DNA from: Nitrosomonadales bacterium
Lineage (GTDB): Bacteria; Pseudomonadota; Gammaproteobacteria; Burkholderiales; Gallionellaceae
Direction: 5' to 3'
Assembly: GCA_023259065.1 (NCBI GenBank)
Contig: JAHFQY010000015.1
Location: 1 to 51,227 of the forward strand
Length of the DNA: 51,227 bases
Below the pieces are notes generated by a model. It was given only the letters and a program-made list of their open reading frames with translations. It was not told where the DNA came from and ran no database searches. Shown here one piece after another: positions 1 to 8,821 of this stretch. The translations under genes were made by a program, and so were the position numbers. Position 1 is the first letter of the stretch. Every line of letters begins with the position of its first letter.

Positions 1-26
1 TCAATGCCAATACGGGTAATATCCAT
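1..26 (-). CDS. 5' end of an unidentified gene (partial)
   Basis: An ATG on the minus strand at 26-24 follows a very strong ribosome binding site (GGAGGAGGTG at 40-31), and eight codons (MDITRIGI) are visible before the window edge. The clear initiation signal supports a real gene that runs out of the window. The visible peptide is too short to identify a family. Confidence 0.55.
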
Positions 27-128
27 TTCACACCTCCTCCTTTTGACTGATTGGTTGGACTTTCAGTCTGGCACATTACGATGCCGTTTAGGTGGGAGGT
101 GTCCATTCCATTGCCCTACATAAGTTCA

Positions 129-728
129 TTATTTGATACCCGCTGCAAATTTACTTTGCTTCGCACTTTCCTGGGCATCCAATCTTGTGTGCACAACTTT
201 GATGGAGCTGACAAGTTTCTTAACAATGAGGTCGATGCCCTCATTGGCTGGGGAAATTGAGAAAACAAAAACACCTTCTTTAGATGCAAGCCCAATCAAA
301 CATACTTTTAGCTGTTTTCCTTCTTTGTTGTAGAGGGTGAGCTCGGTAACCTTAATGTCTTGCCTTGCTCCACCAAGATCGTCTCGGCTTGTACTTTCAA
401 CTTTACTGGCATGCTTTCGCCAATACTCAATTTCCCATTGTCTGTGTAGCTCTAACAGGTCTTTGCCGGTAGCAAACTCCTTTTTGTCTGCAAAGGTAAC
501 CATCAAACCAAGACCTGGTTTCAACAAAATATGATATGAATCCTGAAGTTTGATTTCGCTACCTACGAGAGAGTACTCTGCATATTCGTCGTTATGGGCA
601 TACAAACCTTTCCATCCATTATCAATGCGGATGTAAATCGGGTCTGTGGGTATGGGTGTGACGGCGAAAGCCGGATTAAGAAGCAGAAAGGAACCTGCAG
701 CCAGAATGGCAAAGATTGTGCGGCTCAT
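129..728 (-). CDS. Secreted protein of unknown function
   Basis: A 199-residue protein with a typical Sec signal peptide: a short basic start (MSR), a hydrophobic core at about residues 5-20 and a probable signal peptidase site after AFA near residue 22, so it is probably periplasmic. The ribosome binding site AAAGGAGC lies just before ATG 728. The mature part is mixed alpha/beta in character and mostly hydrophilic, with no cysteine pair, lipobox or motif I recognise. It follows suhB on the same strand after about 67 bases, so the two may be cotranscribed, but I see no functional link. I do not recognise the family. Confidence 0.7.
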   Translation of the reverse strand: MSRTIFAILAAGSFLLLNPAFAVTPIPTDPIYIRIDNGWKGLYAHNDEYAEYSLVGSEIKLQDSYHILLKPGLGLMVTFADKKEFATGKDLLELHRQWEIEYWRKHASKVESTSRDDLGGARQDIKVTELTLYNKEGKQLKVCLIGLASKEGVFVFSISPANEGIDLIVKKLVSSIKVVHTRLDAQESAKQSKFAAGIK

Positions 729-743
729 AATGCTCCTTTAGTA

Positions 744-761
744 CATTCTGCACACAGAATG
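744..761. other. Small hairpin between suhB and the secreted-protein gene
   Basis: CATTCTG and CAGAATG form a perfect 7-bp stem with loop CACA. It lies downstream of suhB and 16 bases before the next minus-strand start. No T-run follows, so it is a weak terminator candidate or a processing/stability structure. Confidence 0.35.
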
Positions 762-795
762 CAGCGTGAGTTGCAGTTTTTAGCCGCAGTCATGA

Positions 796-1602
796 TCAAG
801 CCTGAGTGGATTTCAATCCCTCGGTTAGATGCGGGGCTATCACCTGCAGCAGCTGGGCAAACACCTTGGGATTGCCCGCGCACAGGTGGCCGGTGCGCAG
901 GTAGCTGTCATTGCCCTGCAAATCACCAACCAATCCACCCGCTTCCGTTATCAGCAGGCAGCCGGCGGCGATATCCCACGGCTTGAGGCCGGTTTCAAAG
1001 AAGCCATCGTAGCGTCCGGCAGCGGTGTAGGCCAGGTCCAGTGCGGCAGAGCCGGGGCGGCGCAGGCCGGCGGTCTTCTGCATCATGTCGCGCAGGATGT
1101 TCATGTAGGCATCGATGTGATCAAACTTGCTGTAGGGGAAGCCGGTGCCGATCAGGCTGTCGGCCATCTCTACGCGCTTGCTTACACGGATGCGGCGGTC
1201 ATTGAGGAATGCGCCGCGGCCGCGCGTGGCGGTGAACAGGTCATTCTTGGTGGGGTCGTAGATGACAGCCTGGGTGAGCACGCCGTTATGCTGCAGGGCG
1301 ATGGAGACGGCGTATTGCTGGTAACCATGCAGGAAGTTGGTGGTGCCATCCAGCGGGTCGATAATCCACAGATATTCAGAGTCGCCTTGGCCGCCGCTCT
1401 CTTCTGCTAAAATTGCATGGGTGGGATAGGCGTCGAGCAGGGTTTCGATGATGGTGCGCTCCGCAGCGCGGTCAACTTCGCTGACGTAATCCGCATTGGA
1501 TTTTTTGGTGACGGTGAGATGGTCGAGATTGTCGGCGGCACGGTGGATCAAATTGCCGGCGCGACGCGCGGCTTTGACCGCGATGTTGAGCATGGGATGC
1601 AT
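796..1602 (-). CDS. suhB: Inositol-1-monophosphatase family protein (SuhB)
   Basis: A 268-residue member of the Mg2+-dependent, Li+-sensitive inositol monophosphatase family, close to the E. coli SuhB length. The metal-binding signatures are in order: EVDRAAE and LAEESG (about residues 42-70), [10 protein letters not shown] (about 81-90) and the C-terminal WDIAAG. The family hydrolyses inositol-1-phosphate; in E. coli SuhB also acts with NusA/NusG in rRNA antitermination, a role that cannot be read from sequence. The gene is divergent from trmJ across about 55 bases, which must hold both promoters. ATG 1602 is used; an in-frame ATG three codons later is the alternative. Confidence 0.93.
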   Translation of the reverse strand: MHPMLNIAVKAARRAGNLIHRAADNLDHLTVTKKSNADYVSEVDRAAERTIIETLLDAYPTHAILAEESGGQGDSEYLWIIDPLDGTTNFLHGYQQYAVSIALQHNGVLTQAVIYDPTKNDLFTATRGRGAFLNDRRIRVSKRVEMADSLIGTGFPYSKFDHIDAYMNILRDMMQKTAGLRRPGSAALDLAYTAAGRYDGFFETGLKPWDIAAGCLLITEAGGLVGDLQGNDSYLRTGHLCAGNPKVFAQLLQVIAPHLTEGLKSTQA

Positions 1603-1656
1603 GGAAACCTAACTTAGTTTTAATGAGCAGTTGCGTATTTTAGTGGGAATTGCGTT

Positions 1657-2442
1657 TTGAAGACACCAGAAGTTGCAGAAAACCCCGTGAATTTGACAAA
1701 GTGCCTGCAAAATGTGCGGGTGGTGCTCAGTCATACCAGCCATCCGGGCAATATCGGCGCGGCTGCGCGGGCGATGAAGACGATGGGGCTGGAGCAGCTG
1801 TACCTGATCAATCCGCGCACCTTTCCCGATGCGCAGGCCGATGCCATGGCCTCCAGTGCGGCGGACGTGCTGCAGAATGCGGTTGTGTGCAGCACCCTGG
1901 ACGAGGCTTTGCAGGGCGTGGTGCTGGTGGCGGGCATGTCGGCGCGGGTGCGCGATATTTCGCAGGAGGTGCTGACGCCGCGCGCGGCCATGCCGCTGCT
2001 GGTGGAGCAGGCGCTACAGCAGCCGGTGGCCCTGCTGTTTGGCACGGAAATGTCCGGCCTGACCAATGATGAGCTGGCGCGCTGCCAGGTGATGGTGCGC
2101 ATCCCGGTGAGCCCCTCGTACACCTCGCTCAATCTGGCGGCTGCGGTGCAGTTGATCAGCTATGAGCTGCGCCTGGCGGCGGGGCTGGGCGAATATGCGG
2201 CGCCACTGCTGAGTCCGGCGCCGGCAGAGCAGGTGGAGCGGTTCTTTGTGCATCTGGAGCAGGCGCTGCACGATATTGAATTCCTGCACAGCAAACATTC
2301 GACCAAGCTGATGCAGAAACTGCGCCGCCTGTATTCGCGCGCCAGGCTGGAGCAGGAAGAGATCAATATTTTGCGTGGTATTCTCACGCTTTCCACCGAG
2401 TATCACGGCAAACTTAAACAACAAGCGAAAGACAAAGCCTAG
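1657..2442 (+). CDS. trmJ: tRNA (cytidine/uridine-2'-O-)-methyltransferase TrmJ
   Basis: A 261-residue SPOUT-class methyltransferase that 2'-O-methylates tRNA position 32 with S-adenosylmethionine. Visible motifs are the N-terminal [20 protein letters not shown], the central [16 protein letters not shown] loop and the trefoil-knot segment [17 protein letters not shown], followed by the helical C-terminal extension typical of TrmJ. No ATG opens the frame: TTG at 1657 is the longest start and GTG at 1687 is an alternative that still keeps the knot complete. It is followed by cysE after 8 bases, and trmJ-cysE-isc is a recurring order in proteobacteria, so these genes are probably read together. 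Confidence 0.93.
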   Translation: MKTPEVAENPVNLTKCLQNVRVVLSHTSHPGNIGAAARAMKTMGLEQLYLINPRTFPDAQADAMASSAADVLQNAVVCSTLDEALQGVVLVAGMSARVRDISQEVLTPRAAMPLLVEQALQQPVALLFGTEMSGLTNDELARCQVMVRIPVSPSYTSLNLAAAVQLISYELRLAAGLGEYAAPLLSPAPAEQVERFFVHLEQALHDIEFLHSKHSTKLMQKLRRLYSRARLEQEEINILRGILTLSTEYHGKLKQQAKDKA

Positions 2443-2450
2443 AGAGCATC

Positions 2451-3179
2451 ATGTTCCGAGCCATTAAAGAAGACGTACTCAGTGTATTTGACCGCGATCC
2501 GGCAGCGCGCAGCGTGTTTGAGGTGCTGACCTGCTATCCGGGCATACACGCGCGCATGGTGCATCGCGTCTCGCACTGGTTGTGGCATGCGCGGCTGAAA
2601 TGGCCGGCGCGTTTCCTTGCGCATATCGGGCGCGGGCTGACCGGTATTGAGATTCATCCGGGCGCAAGCATAGGGCGGCGCTTCTTTATCGATCACGGCA
2701 TGGGCGTGGTGATAGGCGAGACTGCGGAAATCGGCGATGACGTTACCCTGTATCACGGCGTGACGCTGGGAGGGACCTCGTGGAAGGAGGGCAAGCGCCA
2801 CCCCACGCTGGGCAATGGTGTGGTGGTGGGCGCCGGGGCCAAGATACTGGGGCCGATCCTGATCGGCGAGGGAGCCAAGATCGGCTCTAATGCTGTGGTG
2901 GTGAAGGATGTGCCGGCAGGCGCCACGGCGGCCGGAATTCCCGCGCGTATTCTGGATGAGGCCAAGAAAATCAGCGGTTTTAATGCCTATGGCATAGGCA
3001 ATGACCAGAATGACCCGGTGTCAAAGGCAATACATGGTTTGCTTGGGCATAGCGTGGTGGTGGACAAGCGTATCGAGTTGATTTTGCAGCACCTTGAGCA
3101 ACTGGGGGTGCGTGTGGAAGAGGAACGGGCGACAGCCGACAAGTTTGACCCCGGCCACCTGAATAAGATTGTTGACTAA
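2451..3179 (+). CDS. cysE: Serine O-acetyltransferase (CysE)
   Basis: A 242-residue enzyme that transfers acetyl from acetyl-CoA to L-serine, making O-acetylserine, the carbon skeleton for cysteine. The N-terminal helical part contains [13 protein letters not shown]. The left-handed beta-helix follows with hexapeptide repeats and the active-site segment [20 protein letters not shown], then YHGVTLGGT. It is shorter than the roughly 273-residue E. coli CysE, as in the short EpsC/CysE type. It sits between trmJ and iscR. Cysteine is the sulfur source for IscS, so the placement makes metabolic sense. Its stop codon lies inside the proposed iscR promoter and operator. Confidence 0.95.
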   Translation: MFRAIKEDVLSVFDRDPAARSVFEVLTCYPGIHARMVHRVSHWLWHARLKWPARFLAHIGRGLTGIEIHPGASIGRRFFIDHGMGVVIGETAEIGDDVTLYHGVTLGGTSWKEGKRHPTLGNGVVVGAGAKILGPILIGEGAKIGSNAVVVKDVPAGATAAGIPARILDEAKKISGFNAYGIGNDQNDPVSKAIHGLLGHSVVVDKRIELILQHLEQLGVRVEEERATADKFDPGHLNKIVD

Positions 3180-3192
3180 AATGTTAAGGTAT
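3168..3192 (+). promoter_or_regulatory. Candidate type 1 IscR operator upstream of iscR
   Basis: The 25 bases beginning ATTGTTGACTAAAA match about 21 of 25 positions of the E. coli type 1 (cluster-dependent) IscR consensus as I remember it. The site spans the -35 element and spacer of the predicted promoter and overlaps the cysE stop codon. This placement fits autorepression by [2Fe-2S]-IscR. Confidence 0.5.
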
Positions 3193-3200
3193 TCTATTAT
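3172..3200 (+). promoter_or_regulatory. Predicted sigma-70 promoter of the isc operon
   Basis: TTGACT (3172-3177) and TATTAT (3195-3200) are separated by exactly 17 bases, a near-consensus housekeeping promoter. Transcription should begin near 3206-3208, about 60 bases before the iscR ATG. The -35 box lies across the last codon and stop of cysE, so the isc genes probably have their own promoter as well as any read-through from trmJ-cysE. Confidence 0.65.
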
Positions 3201-3268
3201 TCTCCAAAAGGCGGGTAGTTTTAGACACAACAATTTGATTGTGCAATTAAAACCTTTAAGGAGAAATA

Positions 3269-3742
3269 ATGAGACTGACTACTAAAGGACGTTTTGCTGT
3301 TACAGCGATGGTTGATCTGGCAGCGCGCAGCGGCCATGGCCCTGTTACCCTCGCTAGTATAAGCGAACGGCAAAAAATTTCACTATCATATTTGGAGCAG
3401 CTGTTTGGGAAGTTGCGCAAACACGATGTGGTAGCCAGTGTGCGCGGCCCCGGCGGCGGTTATTGCCTGTCGCGCCCGGCCAACAAGATTTCGGTGTCCG
3501 ACATCATTGTGGCGGTGGATGAGCCGGTAGATGCGACCAAGTGCGGTGGCATGGGTAATTGCCATGATGACCATGAGTGCAATACCCACGACCTGTGGAT
3601 GGGTTTAAATGAGACAATATTCAACTATCTGGCACAGGTGACTTTGCAACAACTGATCGCGAGCGAAGCCAACAAGCAGGCGGGCATAGCCCCGATTGCC
3701 CTAGCAAAAAACGCGCCCAAGACAGCACAAGTTACAGCCTGA
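3269..3742 (+). CDS. iscR: Iron-sulfur cluster regulator IscR
   Basis: A 157-residue Rrf2-family winged-helix repressor that senses cluster supply through a [2Fe-2S] centre. The helix-turn-helix region spans about residues 28-65 (SYLEQLFGKLRKH, SVRGPGGGY). The cluster ligands are all present at the same positions as in E. coli: C92, C98, C104 and H107. The ribosome binding site AAGGAG precedes ATG 3269. It is the first gene of the isc operon and is probably autoregulated through the operator at 3168-3192. Confidence 0.97.
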   Translation: MRLTTKGRFAVTAMVDLAARSGHGPVTLASISERQKISLSYLEQLFGKLRKHDVVASVRGPGGGYCLSRPANKISVSDIIVAVDEPVDATKCGGMGNCHDDHECNTHDLWMGLNETIFNYLAQVTLQQLIASEANKQAGIAPIALAKNAPKTAQVTA

Positions 3743-3753
3743 TTCTCGCCGGA

Positions 3754-3773
3754 CAGGGAGCGTAGCTTCCCTG
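3754..3773 (+). other. Hairpin between iscR and iscS
   Basis: CAGGGA and TCCCTG form a 6-bp stem extended by an inner GC pair step, within the 69-base iscR-iscS spacer. In E. coli the same spacer holds a structure that stabilises iscR mRNA when RyhB destroys the downstream message. A similar role here is only an analogy. Confidence 0.35.
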
Positions 3774-3811
3774 ATGGGCTTCTATTTAAAAACAAGGATT
3801 GTGAACATATC

Positions 3812-5026
3812 ATGACGCTGCATTTCCCTTTGTACATGGACTATTCTGCAACTACGCCTGTTGATCCGCGCGTGGCAGCCAAGATGATCCCCTATTTGAC
3901 TGAGCAGTTTGGTAACCCGGCCAGCCGTTCCCATGAATATGGCTGGACGGCTGATGCAGCAGTGGAAGATGCCCGTGCACAGGTCGCAGCGCTGGTTAAT
4001 GCCGACCCCAAGGAAATAGTGTGGACATCGGGTGCAACCGAGTCGAACAATCTGGCCCTGAAAGGCGCGGCACATTTTTATTCCGGCAAGGGCAAGCACA
4101 TCGTGACCGTGCAGACCGAGCACAAAGCCGTGCTGGATACCGTGCGCGAACTCGAACGCCAGGGCTTCGAGGCGACCTATCTTGATCCCGAGCCCAGCGG
4201 CCTGCTGGATCTGGAAAAACTCAAGGCTGCCTTGCGCCCGGATACGACTATTGTTTCGGTGATGCACGTAAACAATGAAATCGGCGTGATTCAGGATATC
4301 GCCGCCATTGGTGAAATCTGCCGTGAGCGCGGCATCCTGTTCCATGTGGACGCGGCGCAGTCGACCGGGAAAGTGGACATCGACTTGCAAAAGCTGAAGG
4401 TCGACCTCATGTCTTTCTCGGCGCACAAGACTTACGGCCCCAAGGGCATAGGCGCACTGTATGTGCGACGCAAGCCGCGCGTGCGCCTGGAAGCGCAAAT
4501 GCACGGCGGCGGCCACGAGCGCGGCATGCGCTCGGGCACCCTGGCAACGCATCAGATCGTCGGCATGGGCGAGGCTTTCCGTATCGCCAAGGAAGAAATG
4601 AAAGCCGAAAACGAGCGCATTCGCGGTTTGCGCGACCGCCTGTGGGCGGGCCTGTCGACCATGGAAGAGGTTTACCTGAATGGCGACATGAAACAGCGCG
4701 TGCCGCACAACCTCAACGTCAGCTTCAACTATGTCGAGGGCGAGTCGCTGATCATGGCGATCAAGGATATGGCGGTATCCAGCGGTTCCGCATGCACCTC
4801 GGCCAGTCTGGAGCCATCCTATGTGCTGCGCGCACTGGGACGCAACGATGAGCTGGCGCATAGCTCGATTCGTTTTTCCGTGGGGCGCTTTACCACGGCT
4901 GAAGAGGTGGATTACAGCATCGACTTGCTGAAGAACAAGATAGGCAAATTGCGCGACTTGTCCCCTTTGTGGGAAATGTTCAAGGATGGGGTGGATTTGA
5001 ACTCTATCGTGTGGGCAGCACACTAA
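3812..5026 (+). CDS. iscS: Cysteine desulfurase IscS
   Basis: A 404-residue PLP-dependent desulfurase, the same length as E. coli IscS. It takes sulfur from L-cysteine as a persulfide and passes it to IscU and other acceptors. Visible landmarks are [12 protein letters not shown] at the N-terminus, H104 (QTEHKAV), the PLP lysine K206 in [12 protein letters not shown] and the persulfide cysteine C328 in [10 protein letters not shown]. All three residues sit at the E. coli positions. The C-terminus keeps the docking tail ([10 protein letters not shown]). It follows iscR after 69 bases and is separated from iscU by 130 bases that contain a repeat element. Confidence 0.98.
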   Translation: MTLHFPLYMDYSATTPVDPRVAAKMIPYLTEQFGNPASRSHEYGWTADAAVEDARAQVAALVNADPKEIVWTSGATESNNLALKGAAHFYSGKGKHIVTVQTEHKAVLDTVRELERQGFEATYLDPEPSGLLDLEKLKAALRPDTTIVSVMHVNNEIGVIQDIAAIGEICRERGILFHVDAAQSTGKVDIDLQKLKVDLMSFSAHKTYGPKGIGALYVRRKPRVRLEAQMHGGGHERGMRSGTLATHQIVGMGEAFRIAKEEMKAENERIRGLRDRLWAGLSTMEEVYLNGDMKQRVPHNLNVSFNYVEGESLIMAIKDMAVSSGSACTSASLEPSYVLRALGRNDELAHSSIRFSVGRFTTAEEVDYSIDLLKNKIGKLRDLSPLWEMFKDGVDLNSIVWAAH

Positions 5027-5030
5027 ATGT

Positions 5031-5131
5031 GTGTGAAACGTGAAAGGTGAAACGACATGTTCATCCGGCGCGATGCCCGACCTCTTTCGAGCGGAATGGG
5101 CTCGTTTCACTTTTCACATTTCACGTTTCAC
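5031..5131. repeat. Palindromic heptad-repeat element between iscS and iscU
   Basis: Three direct heptads of consensus GTGAAAN (5033-5053) face four heptads of the complementary form NTTTCAC (5104-5131) across a loop of 50 bases. The arms can pair in register over about 21 bp. The same heptad design occurs at 49409-49501, so this is a dispersed family rather than chance. Here it lies inside the isc operon, 25 bases before the iscU start, and leaves the iscU ribosome binding site (AAGGAG) outside the stem. Confidence 0.8.
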
Positions 5132-5156
5132 AGAATTTAATTAAGGAGTATTAAAA

Positions 5157-5540
5157 ATGGCATACGGCGAAAAAGTTCTGGATCATTACGAAAATCCACG
5201 CAATGTGGGTTCCTTTGGCAAGGATGAGGCCGGCGTTGGCACCGGCATGGTGGGCGCACCCGCCTGCGGCGACGTGATGAAGTTGCAGATCAAGGTGGGC
5301 AAGGATGGCGTGATTGAAGACGCAAAATTCAAAACCTACGGTTGCGGTTCTGCGATTGCCTCCAGCTCGCTGGTAACCGAGTGGGTCAAGGGCAAGACCG
5401 TGGATCAGGCGCTGGAAATCAAAAACAGCCAGATCGCGGAAGAGCTGGCGTTGCCGCCGGTAAAAATTCACTGCTCCATCCTGGCTGAAGACGCAATCAA
5501 GGCCGCGGTGGCAGATTACAAGAAGAGCCAAGGTCACTAA
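5157..5540 (+). CDS. iscU: Iron-sulfur cluster scaffold protein IscU
   Basis: A 127-residue scaffold on which IscS-derived sulfur and iron are built into [2Fe-2S] clusters. The three ligand cysteines C37, C63 and C106, the aspartate D39 that promotes cluster release and H105 are all present at standard positions. The LPPVK motif (99-103) recognised by the HscA chaperone is intact. A strong ribosome binding site (AAGGAG) precedes ATG 5157. It is followed by iscA after 10 bases. Confidence 0.98.
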   Translation: MAYGEKVLDHYENPRNVGSFGKDEAGVGTGMVGAPACGDVMKLQIKVGKDGVIEDAKFKTYGCGSAIASSSLVTEWVKGKTVDQALEIKNSQIAEELALPPVKIHCSILAEDAIKAAVADYKKSQGH

Positions 5541-5550
5541 GGAGGCAAGC

Positions 5551-5874
5551 ATGGGCATTTCCCTGACTGACAATGCAGCCAAGCATGTGCAGAATTTCAT
5601 CGCCAAGCGCGGCAAGGGTGTGGGTTTGCGCGTTGGTGTGCGCACCACGGGCTGCTCCGGCATGGCTTACAAGCTGGAGTTCGCCGACGAGCTGGGGGCG
5701 GATGACCTGCAGTTTTCCAGCCACGGCGTGACCCTGCTGGTAGACCCGAAAAGCCTGCCTTACATCGATGGTATGGAGCTGGACTACACCCGCGAAGGCC
5801 TGAACGAGGGGTTCAAGTTCAACAATCCCAACGTCAAGGACGAGTGTGGTTGCGGAGAAAGCTTTAAAGTCTGA
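5551..5874 (+). CDS. iscA: A-type iron-sulfur carrier IscA
   Basis: A 107-residue A-type carrier that takes clusters from the scaffold and delivers them to apo-proteins, especially [4Fe-4S] clients. The three essential cysteines are at the usual positions: C35 (TTGCSGM), C99 and C101 (DECGCGES). The ribosome binding site AAGGAGG is nearly perfect. The stop codon overlaps the hscB start (ATG at 5874), which suggests coupled translation. Confidence 0.97.
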   Translation: MGISLTDNAAKHVQNFIAKRGKGVGLRVGVRTTGCSGMAYKLEFADELGADDLQFSSHGVTLLVDPKSLPYIDGMELDYTREGLNEGFKFNNPNVKDECGCGESFKV

Positions 5875-6416
5875 TGCAGCCTGCAGCCTACGATTTCAAG
5901 CAGAATTTCTTTCAACTGTTTGGCTTGTCGGAGAGCTATCAGCTGGATAGCACCGCGCTGGAGCAGCATTACCGCACGCTGCAGACGCAGGTTCACCCCG
6001 ACAAGTTTGCCCACCTGTCCGAGGCCGAGCAGCGCGTTTCCATGCAATTGTCCACCCGTGTCAACGAGGCTTACCAGACTCTGCGCAGCCCGCTAAAGCG
6101 TGCGCGCTATCTGCTCACTTTGCACGGGGTTGATACGCAGGAGGAAACCAATACGGCGATGCCGGTCGAGTTCCTGATGCAGCAGATGGAGTGGCGCGAA
6201 GCGGTAGAGGAAGCGCAGCAGGCCAAGGATATCGCCGCGCTGGAAGAGTTTGAGACACGCTTGCAGCATGAAATGCACGAGCTGCAACGGCAGCTAGCGG
6301 TTAAAATAGACACCGAGCACGATTACCAGGAAGCAGCCGGTATGGTGCGCAAGCTCAGGTTTATGGAAAAACTTGCGGAAGAAGTCGTGTCCGCATTCGA
6401 TGTGATTGATAACTAA
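5874..6416 (+). CDS. hscB: Fe-S assembly co-chaperone HscB
   Basis: A 180-residue J-domain protein that brings IscU to HscA and stimulates its ATPase. The J-domain occupies about residues 11-85, with the HPD motif at 41-43 (QVHPDKFAHL). The C-terminal three-helix bundle (about 95-180) is the expected IscU-binding part. The start overlaps the last base of iscA and the stop abuts the hscA ATG with no spacer. HscB, HscA and IscU form one functional unit. Confidence 0.95.
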   Translation: MQPAAYDFKQNFFQLFGLSESYQLDSTALEQHYRTLQTQVHPDKFAHLSEAEQRVSMQLSTRVNEAYQTLRSPLKRARYLLTLHGVDTQEETNTAMPVEFLMQQMEWREAVEEAQQAKDIAALEEFETRLQHEMHELQRQLAVKIDTEHDYQEAAGMVRKLRFMEKLAEEVVSAFDVIDN

Positions 6417-8285
6417 ATGGCACTGCTACAAATCTCCGAACCCGGCATGAGCACGGCACCGCACCAGCACAGGCTGGCCGTGGGCATAGACCTGGGCACG
6501 ACCAATTCCCTGGTGGCAACGGTACGCAACAGCATCAGCACGGTGCTCAATGATGAGGACGGTTCGGCACTGCTGCCCTCGGTGGTGCGTTACCTGCCGG
6601 ACGGCAATGTGCAGGTGGGTTATCCCGCGCAGTCGGTACAGAGCGACGACCCGGTGAACACCATCGTGTCGGTCAAGCGTTTTATGGGACGCGGCCTGGT
6701 GGATATCGGCGACGTCAGCAGCCTGCCTTACCGCTTTGTCGATGCGCCCGGCATGGTGCAGTTGCGCACGGCCGCCGGCGTCAAAAGCCCGGTTGAAGTC
6801 TCGGCAGAAATTCTCAATGTATTGCGCACTCGCGCGGAAGCCTCTCTCGGTGGCGAACTGGTGGGCGCGGTGATTACCGTGCCGGCTTATTTCGACGATG
6901 CCCAGCGCCAGGCCACCAAGGATGCGGCCAAGCTGGCCGGCCTCAATGTGCTCAGGCTGCTCAATGAGCCCACTGCGGCGGCTATCGCCTACGGCCTGGA
7001 TAATGCCGCAGAAGGCGTGTATGCCGTGTATGACCTGGGCGGCGGCACTTTCGATATTTCCATCCTGCGCCTGTCGCAGGGCGTGTTTGAAGTGCTCGCC
7101 ACCAATGGCGACTCGGCGCTGGGCGGGGATGATTTCGACCATCGCATTTATTGCTGGCTGCTGGAAAAGGGCGGCCATTTCGCATTGGGCGCGCAGGACA
7201 CGCGCTTGCTGCTGACCCATGCCCGTGCTGCCAAGGAGCAGCTTACCGATCATGCGGAAACGCGCATTACCGCGATTCTGAGCACGGGTGGCGTGATCGA
7301 CACCGTGCTGACGCGCCAGGATTTCTACGACATGACGCAGACGCTGGTAGCGCGCACCATGCAGCCTGTGCGCCGCGCGTTGCGCGATGCCGGGTTGACG
7401 GTGAATGACATCAAGGGTGTGGTGATGGTGGGCGGCTCCACGCGCATGCCGCAGGTGCAGCGCGCGGTGGGCGAATTTTTCAAGCAGACGCCGCTTACCA
7501 ATCTGGACCCGGACAAGGTGGTGGCACTGGGCGCGGCAATACAGGCCAACGTGCTGGCGGGCAACCGCCAGGATGACGACTGGCTGCTGCTGGACGTGAT
7601 CCCGCTTAGTCTCGGTCTGGAGACCATGGGTGGCCTCACTGAAAAAGTCATACCGCGCAACAGCACCATCCCCACCGCGCGTGCACAGGAATTCACCACC
7701 TTCAAGGACGGGCAGACTGCCATGGGCATCCACGTGGTGCAGGGCGAGCGCGAGCTGGTGAGCGATTGCCGTTCGCTGGCGCGCTTTGAATTGCGCGGCA
7801 TCCCCGCGATGGTGGCCGGCTCGGCGCGCATACGCGTGACCTTCCAGGTGGATGCGGACGGACTGCTTAATGTCTCCGCACGCGAGATGGGCAGCGGGGT
7901 GGAGGCGGCAATTGCGGTGAAGCCTTCCTACGGCCTGAGCGATGCGGACATTACCCGCATGCTGGAAGATTCCAGCCAGTTTGCCCAGGACGACATGATG
8001 GCGCGCGCACTGCGCGAGCAGCTGGTGGAAGCCAAGCAGCTGCTGGAGGCTGTTGAGAATGCATTGCAGCAGGATGGTGAAGCCTTGTTGAGCAAGGAAG
8101 AACAGGTAAAAATTAACAATGCCATGGCCGCCCTGCGCGATATCCTGCAGACCACGGACCATCTGGCGCTGAAACGCGCAACAACAAGTTTGAACGATGC
8201 CACTGTGGCTTTCGCCCAGGCGCGCATGGACAGCAACGTGGCGCATGCGCTGTCGGGGCGCAAATTATCTGAACTGGAGAGCTAG
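6417..8285 (+). CDS. hscA: Hsp70-class Fe-S chaperone HscA
   Basis: A 622-residue specialised Hsp70 that uses ATP to release the cluster from IscU. The nucleotide-binding domain shows [10 protein letters not shown] near residue 22, the phosphate loop [12 protein letters not shown] and the adenosine motif [11 protein letters not shown]. The substrate-binding beta-domain begins near residue 385 ([13 protein letters not shown]) and is followed by the helical lid. Residue composition and length fit HscA better than DnaK, and the C-terminus lacks the DnaK EEV-type tail. ATG 6417 directly follows the hscB stop; an in-frame ATG ten codons later also lies before the first motif. Confidence 0.96.
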   Translation: MALLQISEPGMSTAPHQHRLAVGIDLGTTNSLVATVRNSISTVLNDEDGSALLPSVVRYLPDGNVQVGYPAQSVQSDDPVNTIVSVKRFMGRGLVDIGDVSSLPYRFVDAPGMVQLRTAAGVKSPVEVSAEILNVLRTRAEASLGGELVGAVITVPAYFDDAQRQATKDAAKLAGLNVLRLLNEPTAAAIAYGLDNAAEGVYAVYDLGGGTFDISILRLSQGVFEVLATNGDSALGGDDFDHRIYCWLLEKGGHFALGAQDTRLLLTHARAAKEQLTDHAETRITAILSTGGVIDTVLTRQDFYDMTQTLVARTMQPVRRALRDAGLTVNDIKGVVMVGGSTRMPQVQRAVGEFFKQTPLTNLDPDKVVALGAAIQANVLAGNRQDDDWLLLDVIPLSLGLETMGGLTEKVIPRNSTIPTARAQEFTTFKDGQTAMGIHVVQGERELVSDCRSLARFELRGIPAMVAGSARIRVTFQVDADGLLNVSAREMGSGVEAAIAVKPSYGLSDADITRMLEDSSQFAQDDMMARALREQLVEAKQLLEAVENALQQDGEALLSKEEQVKINNAMAALRDILQTTDHLALKRATTSLNDATVAFAQARMDSNVAHALSGRKLSELES

Positions 8286-8287
8286 TA

Positions 8288-8623
8288 ATGCCGCAAATTA
8301 TTGTATTGCCACACGTTGAGCTATGCCCGCAAGGCAAGGTATTGCAAGCCGATACCGGTACCGTGCTGATTGAGACTTTGCTCAAGAACGGCATTGATAT
8401 CGAGCATGCCTGCGAGAAATCCTGCGCCTGCACCACCTGCCACGTCATCATCCGCGAAGGCTTCAACTCGCTGATTCCCGCCGAAGAGCTGGAAGAGGAC
8501 ATGCTGGACAAGGCGTGGGGACTGGAACCCAACTCGCGCCTGAGCTGCCAGGCCATGGTAAGTGACAAGGATCTGGTCGTGGAGATTCCCAAGTACACCA
8601 TCAACATGGCGAAAGAGGGCTGA
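8288..8623 (+). CDS. fdx: ISC [2Fe-2S] ferredoxin
   Basis: A 111-residue adrenodoxin-type ferredoxin that supplies electrons for cluster assembly on IscU. The cluster ligands are C42, C48, C51 (ACEKSCACTTCH) and C87 (RLSCQAM), with the conserved non-ligand C46 also present, the same numbering as E. coli Fdx. The start codon follows the hscA stop by two bases and the stop is followed by iscX after two bases, so the genes are tightly packed in one operon. Confidence 0.97.
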   Translation: MPQIIVLPHVELCPQGKVLQADTGTVLIETLLKNGIDIEHACEKSCACTTCHVIIREGFNSLIPAEELEEDMLDKAWGLEPNSRLSCQAMVSDKDLVVEIPKYTINMAKEG

Positions 8624-8625
8624 AC

Positions 8626-8820
8626 ATGAAATGGACTGATGTACGCCTGATTGCAATCGAGCTGGCCGAAGCTCACCCGGAAGTTGATCCCAAGAGCATA
8701 CGCTTCACCGACCTGCACAACTGGGTGATGGAGCTGGAAGACTTCCACGACGACCCCAAGCACAGCGGCGAGAAGGTTCTGGAAGCCATCCAGGCAGCCT
8801 GGATAGACGAGGTAGAGTAA
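8626..8820 (+). CDS. iscX: Fe-S assembly protein IscX
   Basis: A 64-residue acidic protein that binds IscS and modulates desulfurase activity; it has been proposed as an iron donor or sensor. The IscX signature is visible: MKWTDVRLIAIELAE at the start, then RFTDLHNWVMELEDF and the acidic end AAWIDEVE. It is the last gene of the isc set, and the dsbB frame begins one base after its stop. Confidence 0.96.
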   Translation: MKWTDVRLIAIELAEAHPEVDPKSIRFTDLHNWVMELEDFHDDPKHSGEKVLEAIQAAWIDEVE

Positions 8821-8821
8821 G

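Noticed and set aside
3782-5110. Long open frame on the minus strand across iscS (442 codons)
   Set aside because: It is antisense to a clearly functional iscS, is rich in His, Gln, Ala and Arg as expected for a shadow frame, and has no family motif.
5031-5131. CRISPR-like array
   Set aside because: The units are 7 bp, contiguous and inverted between arms, without spacers and without cas genes.
6426-8246. 606-codon minus-strand frame across hscA
   Set aside because: The coding strand has every Hsp70 motif; the opposite frame is low-complexity His/Gln/Arg-rich and lacks a start signal.
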